From Thermoplasmata archaeon (GTDB lineage Archaea > Thermoplasmatota > Thermoplasmata > Thermoplasmatales > Thermoplasmataceae), in the NCBI GenBank assembly GCA_021795055.1, contig JAJYPW010000005.1, positions 1 to 16,006 of the forward strand: DNA of 16,006 bases, in the 5' to 3' direction. The position numbers were made by a program, and so were the translations under genes. The notes beneath the pieces are model-generated. The model was not told the origin of the DNA, searched no databases, and worked only from the letters and a program-made list of their open reading frames with translations. The stretch's first letter is position 1; each line of letters opens with the position of its first letter. Below, piece after piece: positions 1 through 6,545 of the stretch.

Positions 1-350
1 TGTGGATCTGTTTCCAGATCTCTTCCTGATATTCCTCCTGATTTTCCTGAAGAATATTTCCATGCCGTTATTTGTTCTGGGTTTTGTGCATTCGGGATTC
101 TGCGCAAACAACATGGATTCCCTGTTTCTGTATCTTTCTAGTGCCAGTTTTGCTGCTGCAAACATGTGTTTCTCCAAGCGGGTTCTCATGTATACGTCAA
201 TCTCGCCGAACACAATTGACTTTTCCTAATATCCCGGTAAATTCCCCCGTTGATCAGATGATTCGGGAATTTTTCCAGCGAAATGAGGCCTAATATGGCA
301 AAAACAACTGTCTTTTCCCTCGCCTGTTTCCCCTTTTTCGATAGCTTACG
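1..350 (-). pseudogene. Frameshifted C-terminal fragment of a transposase
   Basis: Reading the minus strand gives two overlapping open segments in different frames. From about 350 to 189 the frame encodes a stretch containing VVFAILGLISLEKFPNHLI followed by NGGIYRDIRKSQ. From 225 to the window edge a second frame encodes VFGEIDVYMRTRLEKHM and then a basic tail with RTNNGMEIFFRKIRRNIRKR. The TNN-x2-E pattern followed by an arginine-rich tail resembles the region around the catalytic Glu of several DDE transposase families, but I cannot name the family. Joining the two frames needs a one-base shift between about 210 and 228, where a TAG (228-226) interrupts the second frame. No start codon or N-terminal half is present, because the upstream side abuts the IS5-type remnant. 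It is probably dead. The downstream end lies outside the window. The plus-strand open frames here are antisense shadows. Confidence 0.5.
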
Positions 351-1029
351 TTACCTTACCGCTCTTTTTCATTGAGAAAAGGGTAAGGAGGTTGTAACCA
401 AGGCAGGAAAACATGGCCTTAACCCTTATCCTCCTGATCATTGTTACGAAGACATGCCCACCGTTGAATACTCTTTTGATAACGGAACACGGTCTCTCTC
501 CTGGTGATCGTTTCCTCGTCATCCTCCTGTTCCTTCTCACCTGATCTACGGACAGAGGGTGATTTCTCGATGCTTTATCCATCGTGGAATCTATCCCCCT
601 GGTTCCTGACCCGAAATATCCCCTGTCCCGATAGTTGGGTATTCCGGGAATTCCCAGATCGATCTGCGAGTCATGGAGTGACGCAGTGGTAACGATGAAT
701 TCCCTTATCAGTGGTATATCGGTACCCTGTGAAGTGTGAAGCTTGTAGCCGAAGTGTGATGCTGAATTCTTCTTTGTCCATGTGCCGTCCTTCGATCTCC
801 TTGTCTTGGAGCATTTGCGTTTGTCCCTTCTCCCCCTCTTCTTTTTCCCAGTCATCCTTTTACCGCTGCCCGTTACTGCGGCATCATTATTCATGTCACC
901 GGCGATCTCCTCCTTCACCATTCCCGGATATTCCGGATCCACGGGAAAGGGCGGTTTCTTCTTTCCATGCTTTCCGGAATGCCGAGAGATTATTAACTGC
1001 CCTTCAATGATAGCATGAAAGAGATCCAT
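346..1029 (-). pseudogene. N-terminally truncated IS5-family DDE transposase
   Basis: The 227 residues from the ATG at 1029 match the C-terminal two thirds of IS5-type transposases. A basic linker leads to DGTWTKKNSASHFGYKLH (about residues 81-98). FIVTTASLHDSQIDL follows (111-125), then YRDRGYFG (133-140), which holds the second catalytic Asp at 135. RSPGERPCSVIKRVF contains the catalytic Glu at about 179. The family usually has a further N-terminal region, which is missing. That position is occupied by the start of an intact methyltransferase gene on the other strand, so the element was cut or rearranged at about 1028. I saw no convincing terminal inverted repeats. The upstream first Asp may be the one in NNDAAVTGSGK (about 49), but this is uncertain. 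Probably non-functional. Confidence 0.75.
986..996 (+). promoter_or_regulatory. Possible TATA box for the 1028 methyltransferase
   Basis: AGATTATTAAC lies 32-42 bases before the ATG at 1028, giving a predicted transcript start near 1020. It lies inside the transposase remnant, so the methyltransferase may be transcribed from IS-derived DNA. The match is by eye and modest. Confidence 0.35.
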
Positions 1030-1786
1030 GGCAGATACCGGAGAACTGTTCAAAGGCAGATCGGAGAATTATTCGAAGTACAGGACTGTATACCCTGCTG
1101 ATATTCTCAGGATACTCAACGAGAAATACATGTTCAACTCCAGAATGACTGTTGCCGACATGGGTTGCGGAACAGGGAATCTGGCGCGGCTGTTTCTTGA
1201 AAATGGCAATCCAGTGTATTGCCTGGACCCTAACGAAGAGATGCTTCAGAAGGCCAGGGAAAATCTTAAGGAATTTTCCAACGCCACTTTCCTCAGGGGG
1301 TATGCCGAAAGAAGCGGCCTGAAGGATGGAAGCGTAAACCTGGTAACCGCAGGGCAGTCGTTTCACTGGTTCAACACTGACAAGGCAAAAACTGAATTCA
1401 AGAGGATACTGAAGGGACCAAACCTGGTTGCCCTGATATGGAACAACAGGGAGGAAGATAGTGCCACCTTCAATGGAGAATACGAGAGGATCTGCAGGAA
1501 ATACAGTCCTGGATACCATGGAACAGGAAGCAGCAGCATTTCGGAGGATTTGATATCGGATTTCTTTGGCTGGTCCCATGGATACTATCAGTTTGACAGC
1601 AGCCAGGACCTCGATATTGAAGGAATACTTGGAAGATACGCCTCCGCATCATACAGCATATCAGCAGGAGATCCAAAATATGACGCTATGGTGAACGAAT
1701 TTAAAGAATCCTTTTCAGCTTACGAGAAGAACGGTAAAGTGAGGCTGAAGTACACCACCAAGATGTTTGTGGGCCACCTGAAGTGA
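1028..1786 (+). CDS. Class I SAM-dependent methyltransferase
   Basis: This 252-residue protein has the Rossmann methyltransferase core. Residues 42-56 (VADMGCGTGNLARLF) are motif I, which binds S-adenosylmethionine. CLDPNEEMLQKA (65-76) carries the acidic residue of motif II. AGQSFHWFN (108-116) followed by KRILKGPNLVALIWNNR is typical of the Methyltransf_11 branch that includes Crg1/trans-aconitate-type enzymes, where the FHW segment is diagnostic. The N-terminal pattern with Y-SKYR and YP is also usual in that branch. The substrate is unknown; a small molecule is likelier than a macromolecule. The ATG at 1028 starts the conserved part and has no clear ribosome site, which suits a short leader. 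It converges with the next methyltransferase, with only 21 bases between the two stops. The two are not close copies. Confidence 0.85.
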   Translation: MADTGELFKGRSENYSKYRTVYPADILRILNEKYMFNSRMTVADMGCGTGNLARLFLENGNPVYCLDPNEEMLQKARENLKEFSNATFLRGYAERSGLKDGSVNLVTAGQSFHWFNTDKAKTEFKRILKGPNLVALIWNNREEDSATFNGEYERICRKYSPGYHGTGSSSISEDLISDFFGWSHGYYQFDSSQDLDIEGILGRYASASYSISAGDPKYDAMVNEFKESFSAYEKNGKVRLKYTTKMFVGHLK

Positions 1787-1807
1787 TCTCCCATGCAATG
1801 ACTGGGC

Positions 1808-2548
1808 TTACCCCTTTTTCCCTATAATTATGCATCTGGATTTAATGAATGATTTACCGTCAAAACCGTATTTATCCTGGAAATAGCTCTCATTTTTCGC
1901 AAGAAAGGAAAGGCATTGCCTTCCCGCATCAGAGTCTACCATAACCGGGGATAGCCATTTCTCGAATGTCACCCTATCCTCCTGCCTTTCAGAATACTCG
2001 ATCTTAAACCCGGAGGATTTGATTAGGTTCAACCAGTAAGTCATTGACCCGGCTGCGGCATGGGTGTGATCCCTCAGCCTTTCAAGCTCATTGAAAACAT
2101 CCATTTCATCGGACTCTGAAGTTACCATGTCGACAAACCCAAAATAACCCGGCTCTTTCAGTATTCTGTAAACCTCGGATACAAATCCTGGCTTGTCATT
2201 GAAATGATGCGCGGCTCTTCTGCAGGTGGCAGCGTCAAAAGAGGCATCCAAAAAAGGAGTGTCGTACACATCCCCCCTCATCAGTATCATGTTGGAGGCA
2301 CCTTCCCGTTCCGCCAGTTTCCTGGCTTCACTTAGCATCTCCAAAGTCATGTCAAGGCCAACCACCGCACTTGAAATTCTGGCAAGGGCAAGCGCAGTGA
2401 AACCGGTGCCGGTGGCAAGGTCTATGGATACGGAACCAGCCGGGATTGGTAAATGATCAACCAAGGAACCAAGATCTTTGCCTGCGGCATGTGAGTCGCT
2501 CTTCGCATAACTTCCCGCATGTTTTGAAAAGAAACCGGAGGAATCCAT
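1808..2548 (-). CDS. Class I SAM-dependent methyltransferase (Methyltransf_11/UbiE-like)
   Basis: This 246-residue protein begins FFSKHAGSYAKSD, the usual lead-in of UbiE/COQ5-like methyltransferases. Motif I follows (SIDLATGTGFTALALA, about 41-56), then VVGLDMTLEMLSEARK as motif II, and an RRAAHHFNDKPGFVSEVYRILKEPG segment spanning motifs III-IV. The HHF pattern is typical of enzymes acting on quinones or other small molecules, but the true substrate cannot be read from sequence. The catalytic core is intact and the length is normal. The ATG at 2548 sits about 25 bases below a TATA-like box with no ribosome site, which suggests a leaderless transcript separate from the upstream DUF167 gene. 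It converges with the other methyltransferase. Confidence 0.85.
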   Translation of the reverse strand: MDSSGFFSKHAGSYAKSDSHAAGKDLGSLVDHLPIPAGSVSIDLATGTGFTALALARISSAVVGLDMTLEMLSEARKLAEREGASNMILMRGDVYDTPFLDASFDAATCRRAAHHFNDKPGFVSEVYRILKEPGYFGFVDMVTSESDEMDVFNELERLRDHTHAAAGSMTYWLNLIKSSGFKIEYSERQEDRVTFEKWLSPVMVDSDAGRQCLSFLAKNESYFQDKYGFDGKSFIKSRCIIIGKKG

Positions 2549-2568
2549 TATGGAGTATTATTTTGTGG

Positions 2569-2578
2569 GCTATAAACC
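2569..2578 (-). promoter_or_regulatory. TATA box of the 2548 methyltransferase
   Basis: On the minus strand GGTTTATAGC is centred about 25 bases before the ATG at 2548. That puts transcription start at or next to the start codon, the leaderless arrangement common in Thermoplasmatales. Inference from position and base pattern. Confidence 0.5.
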
Positions 2579-2608
2579 TGCCAGGGATTTTTAGAGTACA
2601 GGCAAAGA

Positions 2609-2830
2609 TCAGTCGCCTTGCGTGTTCACTTCCATGGTTTTTCTTGTCTTCGTCTTTCCGGAAAGCAACCTTACATCTGACACAGCAACGCCGAAGAATG
2701 ACGCAATCTGCTTCATAACGTCATGGTTTGCCTGATTATTTATGCGATCTGCCTCTGTATATACAGTGAGGGTAGTTCCGGATCTCTCCGGTTTTCTGTT
2801 TCCCTTCCTCACCTTTACCTGTATTATCAT
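2609..2830 (-). CDS. DUF167/YggU family small protein
   Basis: This 73-residue protein has the DUF167 (YggU/UPF0235) pattern: an N-terminal basic strand (MIIQVKVRKGNRKPE), then TEADRINNQANHDVMKQIA, and FFGVAVSDVRLLSGKTKTRK, where the last segment is the family signature (FF/LGV-x4-V-x2-LSGxTxRxK). The biochemical role of the family is unknown. I place the start at the ATG at 2830, five bases beyond the stop of the formate ligase gene. A TTG at 2851 in the same frame would lengthen it by seven residues and overlap that gene by 17 bases, and has no better ribosome site. The tight spacing indicates co-transcription with the ligase, probably with translational coupling. Confidence 0.75.
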   Translation of the reverse strand: MIIQVKVRKGNRKPERSGTTLTVYTEADRINNQANHDVMKQIASFFGVAVSDVRLLSGKTKTRKTMEVNTQGD

Positions 2831-2834
2831 GCCG

Positions 2835-4466
2835 TCATGATAGGCCGACAATTTTCCCGGAATCTGTAATGTCTATCCCTTCGGAAGCGGGGACCTTTGG
2901 AAGTCCGGGCATTGTCATTATGTCTCCTGCGAGAGGGACAAGGAAACCCGCACCTGCAGAGATATTTATCCTTTCTATGGTGAGAGTGAACCCCTCTGGT
3001 GAATTGAGTAGGGCTGGGTCATCGCTGATGGAATTCTGAGTCTTTGCCATGCATATTGGCAAACCGGACAAACCAGCCTTTTCTATGAACTTCAGGTCCT
3101 TCACTGCCTGCTTTCCGTATGAAACCGAACCGGCGCCATAGATCCTCCTTGCTATTTTCTCTATCTTGGTCTTTACGGGCTCGTTGAACTCGTAGACATA
3201 GTTCAGCCTGACAGGTTCATTGCTGATGTGCCTCAACACTTCATTTGCAAGCTCAATCCCTCCCTTGCCGCCTCCAGTGAACACATCCGATACCACCGAA
3301 TCCACCTTCCTGGATTTCAGGATCTCTTTGAGCGTTGATATTTCGCTTTCCGCGTCAGTGGGGAACCTGTTTATCGCAACGACGGGCTCGACCCCGAAAG
3401 ACCTGACTATTTCTACATGCCTCAGCAGGTTTTTCGAACCTTCCTGCACTGCCTTCACATCCTCCACAGAGAGGTCCTTGGATCCTGCATGATGCTTTAT
3501 TGCTCTGATTGTGCCCACTATTACCACTGCATTAACGGGCAATGAACCCACACGCGAAACCAGGTCAAAGAATTTCTCCGCGCCCAGATCGGATCCGAAC
3601 CCTGCCTCAGTAACCAGGTAATCTGAGGTTTTCAAGGCCAGATCATCTGCTAACACGCTGGAGGTGCCGTGGGCGATGTTTCCGAACGGGCCTATATGTA
3701 TGAATGCCGGGACCCCCTCCGTTGTCTGGGCAAGGTTGGGTTTAAGTGCATCCACAAGCAGGGCAGCCATGGCCCCCTGTGCGTTGATATCCGATGAGAA
3801 CACCGGGTTTCCGCTGGACGATTTGGCAACCATTATCCTGCCGAGCCTGCTTTTCAGGTCAGTGTATGATTTGCTCAGGCCGAGAATAGCCATGATCTCC
3901 GAAGCTGGCGTTATAACGAACCGATCAGGCGTGAGCGCGCCATAGTCCTTCCCTCCAATCCCAACCAAAATCGACCTCAGAGATCGATCATTCATGTCGA
4001 CAGTTCTGGGGAATAGCAGTTCCTTTGGATCGATTCCAAGTTTGTTGGCGAAGTACATATGATTGTTTATTAGTGCCGAAAGAAGGTTGTGTGCCGCCGA
4101 TACGGAGGGGAAATCCCCTGTGAAGATCAAGTTGATCCTGTCGCTGGGTTCAACCTTGGACTTCCCGCCTCCTGTGGCGCCGCCTTTGACGCCGAAACAG
4201 GGGCCAAGCGAAGGCTCCCTGATTGCAATGCAGACGTTCTTGCCAAGTTCCTGCAGCGCCTGACCAAGCCCGATCACTGTCGTGGTTTTCCCTTCTCCCG
4301 CAGGAGTCGGGGTCATGGCTGTCACCAGGATCAACTTCCCCTTTCTCGGGTAGCGGAAAGCTGGATTGTCAAGCGGTATCTTTGCAAGGTGCTTACCGTA
4401 GGGTTCAATCGAGTCGGCTGAAATTTTCAGCTTATCTGCTATCTCTGTAATGGGTCTCAGTGCCAT
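2835..4466 (-). CDS. fhs: Formate-tetrahydrofolate ligase
   Basis: This 543-residue protein is a full-length formate-tetrahydrofolate ligase. It joins formate to tetrahydrofolate using ATP, giving 10-formyl-tetrahydrofolate for one-carbon metabolism (purines, methionyl-tRNA formylation where present, or acetogenic-type carbon flow). The nucleotide-binding segment MTPTPAGEGKTTTVIGLGQA covers residues 51-70. The signature around EPSLGPCFGVKGGATGGGKS and DRINLIFTGDFPSVSAAHN follows, and FTGGGKGGIELANEVL lies further on. The C-terminus (DIMTMPGLPKVPASEGID) is also typical. Length equals the family norm of about 550. The ATG at 4466 begins at the conserved N-terminus. It heads a two-gene unit with DUF167 and is divergent from the sulfur operon. 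Tetrahydrofolate-type ligases occur in only some archaea. Confidence 0.97.
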   Translation of the reverse strand: MALRPITEIADKLKISADSIEPYGKHLAKIPLDNPAFRYPRKGKLILVTAMTPTPAGEGKTTTVIGLGQALQELGKNVCIAIREPSLGPCFGVKGGATGGGKSKVEPSDRINLIFTGDFPSVSAAHNLLSALINNHMYFANKLGIDPKELLFPRTVDMNDRSLRSILVGIGGKDYGALTPDRFVITPASEIMAILGLSKSYTDLKSRLGRIMVAKSSSGNPVFSSDINAQGAMAALLVDALKPNLAQTTEGVPAFIHIGPFGNIAHGTSSVLADDLALKTSDYLVTEAGFGSDLGAEKFFDLVSRVGSLPVNAVVIVGTIRAIKHHAGSKDLSVEDVKAVQEGSKNLLRHVEIVRSFGVEPVVAINRFPTDAESEISTLKEILKSRKVDSVVSDVFTGGGKGGIELANEVLRHISNEPVRLNYVYEFNEPVKTKIEKIARRIYGAGSVSYGKQAVKDLKFIEKAGLSGLPICMAKTQNSISDDPALLNSPEGFTLTIERINISAGAGFLVPLAGDIMTMPGLPKVPASEGIDITDSGKIVGLS

Positions 4467-4528
4467 GTAAATCCCTTGGTGACAGCGACTTCAAAATTAA
4501 CCCTTGCCATTAATATGTATGTGCAGAA

Positions 4529-4540
4529 GCTTATATCTAT
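4529..4540 (-). promoter_or_regulatory. TATA box of the formate ligase gene
   Basis: On the minus strand ATAGATATAAGC lies about 65-75 bases before the ATG at 4466. The predicted transcript start is near 4508, giving a leader of about 40 bases. No strong ribosome site is visible in the leader. Confidence 0.4.
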
Positions 4541-4550
4541 CACCACGTGG

Positions 4551-4565
4551 AGCTTCTTAAAAGCT
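4551..4565. promoter_or_regulatory. Inverted repeat AGCTT-N5-AAGCT between fhs and the sulfur operon
   Basis: AGCTT at 4551-4555 and AAGCT at 4561-4565 are perfect inverted arms around CTTAA. The repeat lies just upstream of the predicted fhs TATA box and on the far side of the dsrE promoter. It is a candidate operator; the short arms mean it could be chance. Confidence 0.25.
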
Positions 4566-4581
4566 TGAGGAGGTATTTTAC

Positions 4582-4595
4582 CCTTACAGGTAAGG
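4582..4595. promoter_or_regulatory. Palindrome CCTTACAGGTAAGG, copy 1 of a CTTA-N4-TAAG site
   Basis: Six-base arms CCTTAC and GTAAGG flank AG. The core CTTA-CAGG-TAAG has the same arms and spacing as a second site at 4654-4665. It lies about 120 bases upstream of the dsrE start and is a candidate operator for the sulfur operon. Confidence 0.4.
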
Positions 4596-4653
4596 CATTT
4601 CTGACCAAAAAAACAAGGATCAGGATTGTAGGATTTTTCCCGTATTTCAAGGG

Positions 4654-4666
4654 CTTACGTATAAGG
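4654..4666 (+). promoter_or_regulatory. Sulfur operon TATA box overlapped by CTTA-N4-TAAG, copy 2
   Basis: CTTACGTATAAGG contains a TATA-like core (GTATAAG) and is also an inverted repeat CTTA-CGTA-TAAG, matching the site at 4583-4594. From the box, transcription would start near 4688, leaving a leader of about 25 bases that includes GGAAGTGA before the ATG at 4713. A protein bound here would block the promoter. Confidence 0.4.
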
Positions 4667-4712
4667 TGTTATCAATAAGAGCGATCCCACAATAAACAAC
4701 GGAAGTGAAACT

Positions 4713-5126
4713 ATGGCGGAAAAGGTAGCCCTGATTCTGTTTTCGGGAACCATGGACAAGTTGATGGCAGGATCTATAATTGCATCAGGCGCAGTGGCAA
4801 ACGGTATGGATGTGGACATATTCGTCACTTTCTGGGCTCTACTGCAACTTAAGAAGTCCGGTGCCCCCAAACCTACCCTCAGCCCTGAAGCGGGTGACAT
4901 GTCCAAGCAGATAATGAAAATAATGCAGGAAAAGAAGGTGCCATCGTGGCTGGACACCATCAGGAATTTGAAGGACATCGGCAATGTCAATCTTTACGGG
5001 TGCGCAATGTTCGCCGATCTTCTTGGACTGAAGAAGGAAGATCTCGATCCGCTGGTGAAGGATGTCATTGGAGTATCCCAGTTCGTGGACATGGCCAAGG
5101 ATTCTAAAATGACGCTGTTTCTGTGA
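4713..5126 (+). CDS. DsrE-family sulfur carrier (DsrE2/DsrE3-like)
   Basis: This 137-residue soluble protein has the DsrE-type fold signature. A first strand VALILFSGTMDKL (5-17) leads to ASGAVANGMDVDIFVTFWAL (24-43). After a Lys-rich linker, VNLYGCAMFADLLGL (92-106) carries one conserved Cys at 97. The YGCxM motif and the final KMTLFL strand are typical of the DsrE2/DsrE3A carriers that hold sulfane sulfur on this Cys and exchange it with TusA. There is no membrane segment. The ATG at 4713 is preceded by GGAAGTGA at a good distance. It is first in a tight operon with TusA-like, SQR-like and DUF1641 genes, which supports a role in oxidation or trafficking of reduced sulfur. The exact DsrE subgroup is not certain. 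Confidence 0.88.
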   Translation: MAEKVALILFSGTMDKLMAGSIIASGAVANGMDVDIFVTFWALLQLKKSGAPKPTLSPEAGDMSKQIMKIMQEKKVPSWLDTIRNLKDIGNVNLYGCAMFADLLGLKKEDLDPLVKDVIGVSQFVDMAKDSKMTLFL

Positions 5127-5141
5127 AACGAAGTGATAAAA

Positions 5142-5381
5142 ATGGAAGAACTCAAACCGACAAGGGTTATAGATGCAAGAGGAAGTTTCTGCCCCGGGCC
5201 GCTTATGGAAATGATAAAAGCTTACAAGCAGGGAAAGGTTGGAGACATCATATCCGTTTACTCTACGGATACAGGTACCAAGAAGGATGCCCCAGAATGG
5301 ATAAAGAAGTCCGGAAACGAGCTTATCGGAGTTTATGAACGAAACGGTTACTTCGAGATAGTGATGAGAAAGACAAAGTAG
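5142..5381 (+). CDS. TusA-like sulfur carrier protein
   Basis: This 79-residue protein has the TusA/SirA/YedF signature: [16 protein letters not shown] (9-24) with the sulfur-carrying Cys at 17 in CPGP, then [21 protein letters not shown] and a C-terminal strand. The Cys forms a persulfide and passes sulfur to partner proteins; here the likely partner is the adjacent DsrE-like protein. I choose the ATG at 5142 because AGTGAT (5132-5137) lies just upstream at ribosome-site distance; a GTG at 5133 in frame lacks one. The gene begins 15 bases after dsrE and its stop reaches the start of the next gene, so translation is probably coupled. In archaea TusA homologues act either in tRNA/cofactor sulfuration or in sulfur oxidation; the neighbours favour the latter. 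Confidence 0.92.
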   Translation: MEELKPTRVIDARGSFCPGPLMEMIKAYKQGKVGDIISVYSTDTGTKKDAPEWIKKSGNELIGVYERNGYFEIVMRKTK

Positions 5382-5389
5382 TGTTTCTC

Positions 5390-6535
5390 ATGTCCACAAA
5401 CAGAAAGAGGGCCATCATAGCAGGCGACGGCGCCGCCGGAACTATATTGGCAAACAAGTTGAGATTTCATTCGGATCCATCAGAGATCGAGATAGTTGTT
5501 TTCGGGAAATCAGAGAACCACTACTTCAAGCCTGACGGGGTCCAGATACCATTTGGGTTCAAGGACTACCACAACAGCGTAAAGCCCACCCAGTCCCTCT
5601 TCAATTATGGAATAGAGTTCATCAAATCCGGCATCAAGGAATTCGATCTGGACAATTCAACGGTGAAATGCGAGAATGACAACACATTCAGTTACGATTA
5701 CCTAATCATTGCTACGGGTGACAGGTATTCAACGGAAGATCTTCCCGGGTATGAAAAGGCGGCTTCACACTTTTACAGCCTGGAAGCCTCTCTTGATCTT
5801 AAAAGAAAGCTTTCGGCTTTCAGGGGAGGAAAGATTGTTATCGGGCAGGCGAGCATACCCATACAGTGCCCTCCGGCACCCTACGAATTCACATTTCAGC
5901 TGATCCAGTACCTCAAGCTGAGGGGGATCAGGGATAAGACGGAAATCCATTATATCTACCCGCTCAACAGGGTCTTCACAATACCCAATGTTTCTGATTT
6001 TGTCGAAAAGCTGATGGAGGAGCAGGGGGTCATAATTCATAAGATGTTCAATGTAGACTCGCTCGATCCGGAAGGGAAGAAAGTGAACTCTCTGGAAGGG
6101 GAGACTCTTGACTACGACCTTCTCATCCTTGTGCCGCCGCACAGCGGGCAGAAGGTTATAACGGAATCCGGCCTGGCTGGCCAGAGCGGCTATATAGCCG
6201 TGGACAGGCATCATCTCAACTACAAGGATTATGACAACGTGTTCGCGATAGGGGACGCCACTGACCTGCCCATATCAAAGGCAGGCGCAACTGCACATTT
6301 CCAGTCTGAGTACCTTGCGAACAGGATAGCCAACGAGGTCAACGGAAATGCCTTCTTTGATTCCTACAACGGGGAGGTTGCCTGTACCACCATAACCAGC
6401 GGAACCCAGGCTATAACACTCTTCTTCAGCTATGACAAGCCTCCCAGGGCAAATTTCCAGAGCAAGTCAGACTATTTCCTGAAATGGACGTCCTCTGACA
6501 CTTATTTTTCTGCAATGCTGAGGGGCATAATGTGA
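5390..6535 (+). CDS. Sulfide:quinone oxidoreductase-like FAD flavoprotein
   Basis: This 381-residue protein belongs to the SQR/FccB class of disulfide-type flavoproteins. An N-terminal FAD-binding motif GDGAAG is at residues 12-17. DYLIIATGDRYSTEDLPG (about 103-120) is the second dinucleotide-binding signature, and VFAIGDATDLPISKAGATAH (294-313) closes the FAD site. Cys160 in IQCPPAPYEF and Cys332 in ACTTITSG occupy the places of the two redox Cys that form the sulfur-bridged pair in SQR and FccB. The third SQR Cys, usually near residue 125, is absent. The C-terminus is short and has no clear membrane helix. The likely role is sulfide or persulfide oxidation with electrons going to quinone. 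The start is the ATG at 5390; a GTG at 5381 overlapping the tusA stop is an alternative. Confidence 0.82.
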   Translation: MSTNRKRAIIAGDGAAGTILANKLRFHSDPSEIEIVVFGKSENHYFKPDGVQIPFGFKDYHNSVKPTQSLFNYGIEFIKSGIKEFDLDNSTVKCENDNTFSYDYLIIATGDRYSTEDLPGYEKAASHFYSLEASLDLKRKLSAFRGGKIVIGQASIPIQCPPAPYEFTFQLIQYLKLRGIRDKTEIHYIYPLNRVFTIPNVSDFVEKLMEEQGVIIHKMFNVDSLDPEGKKVNSLEGETLDYDLLILVPPHSGQKVITESGLAGQSGYIAVDRHHLNYKDYDNVFAIGDATDLPISKAGATAHFQSEYLANRIANEVNGNAFFDSYNGEVACTTITSGTQAITLFFSYDKPPRANFQSKSDYFLKWTSSDTYFSAMLRGIM

Positions 6536-6545
6536 GGTGACAATG

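Noticed and set aside
2..293. Two plus-strand frames of 75 and 73 residues
   Set aside because: They are hydrophobic antisense shadows of transposase-like minus-strand coding sequence, with no promoter or ribosome site.
1004..1579. A long minus-strand frame (191 codons) across the first methyltransferase
   Set aside because: It is antisense to clear methyltransferase motifs and has no family pattern of its own.
4547..4678. A 43-codon plus-strand frame from a GTG, rich in Lys and Arg, upstream of dsrE
   Set aside because: Its start lies only about ten bases beyond a TATA-like stretch better placed for the divergent fhs gene, it has no ribosome site, and it runs over the candidate operators and dsrE promoter. 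Likely chance.
5765..6214. A 149-codon minus-strand frame inside the flavoprotein gene
   Set aside because: The opposite strand encodes the conserved FAD and Cys motifs; the frame has no recognisable domain.
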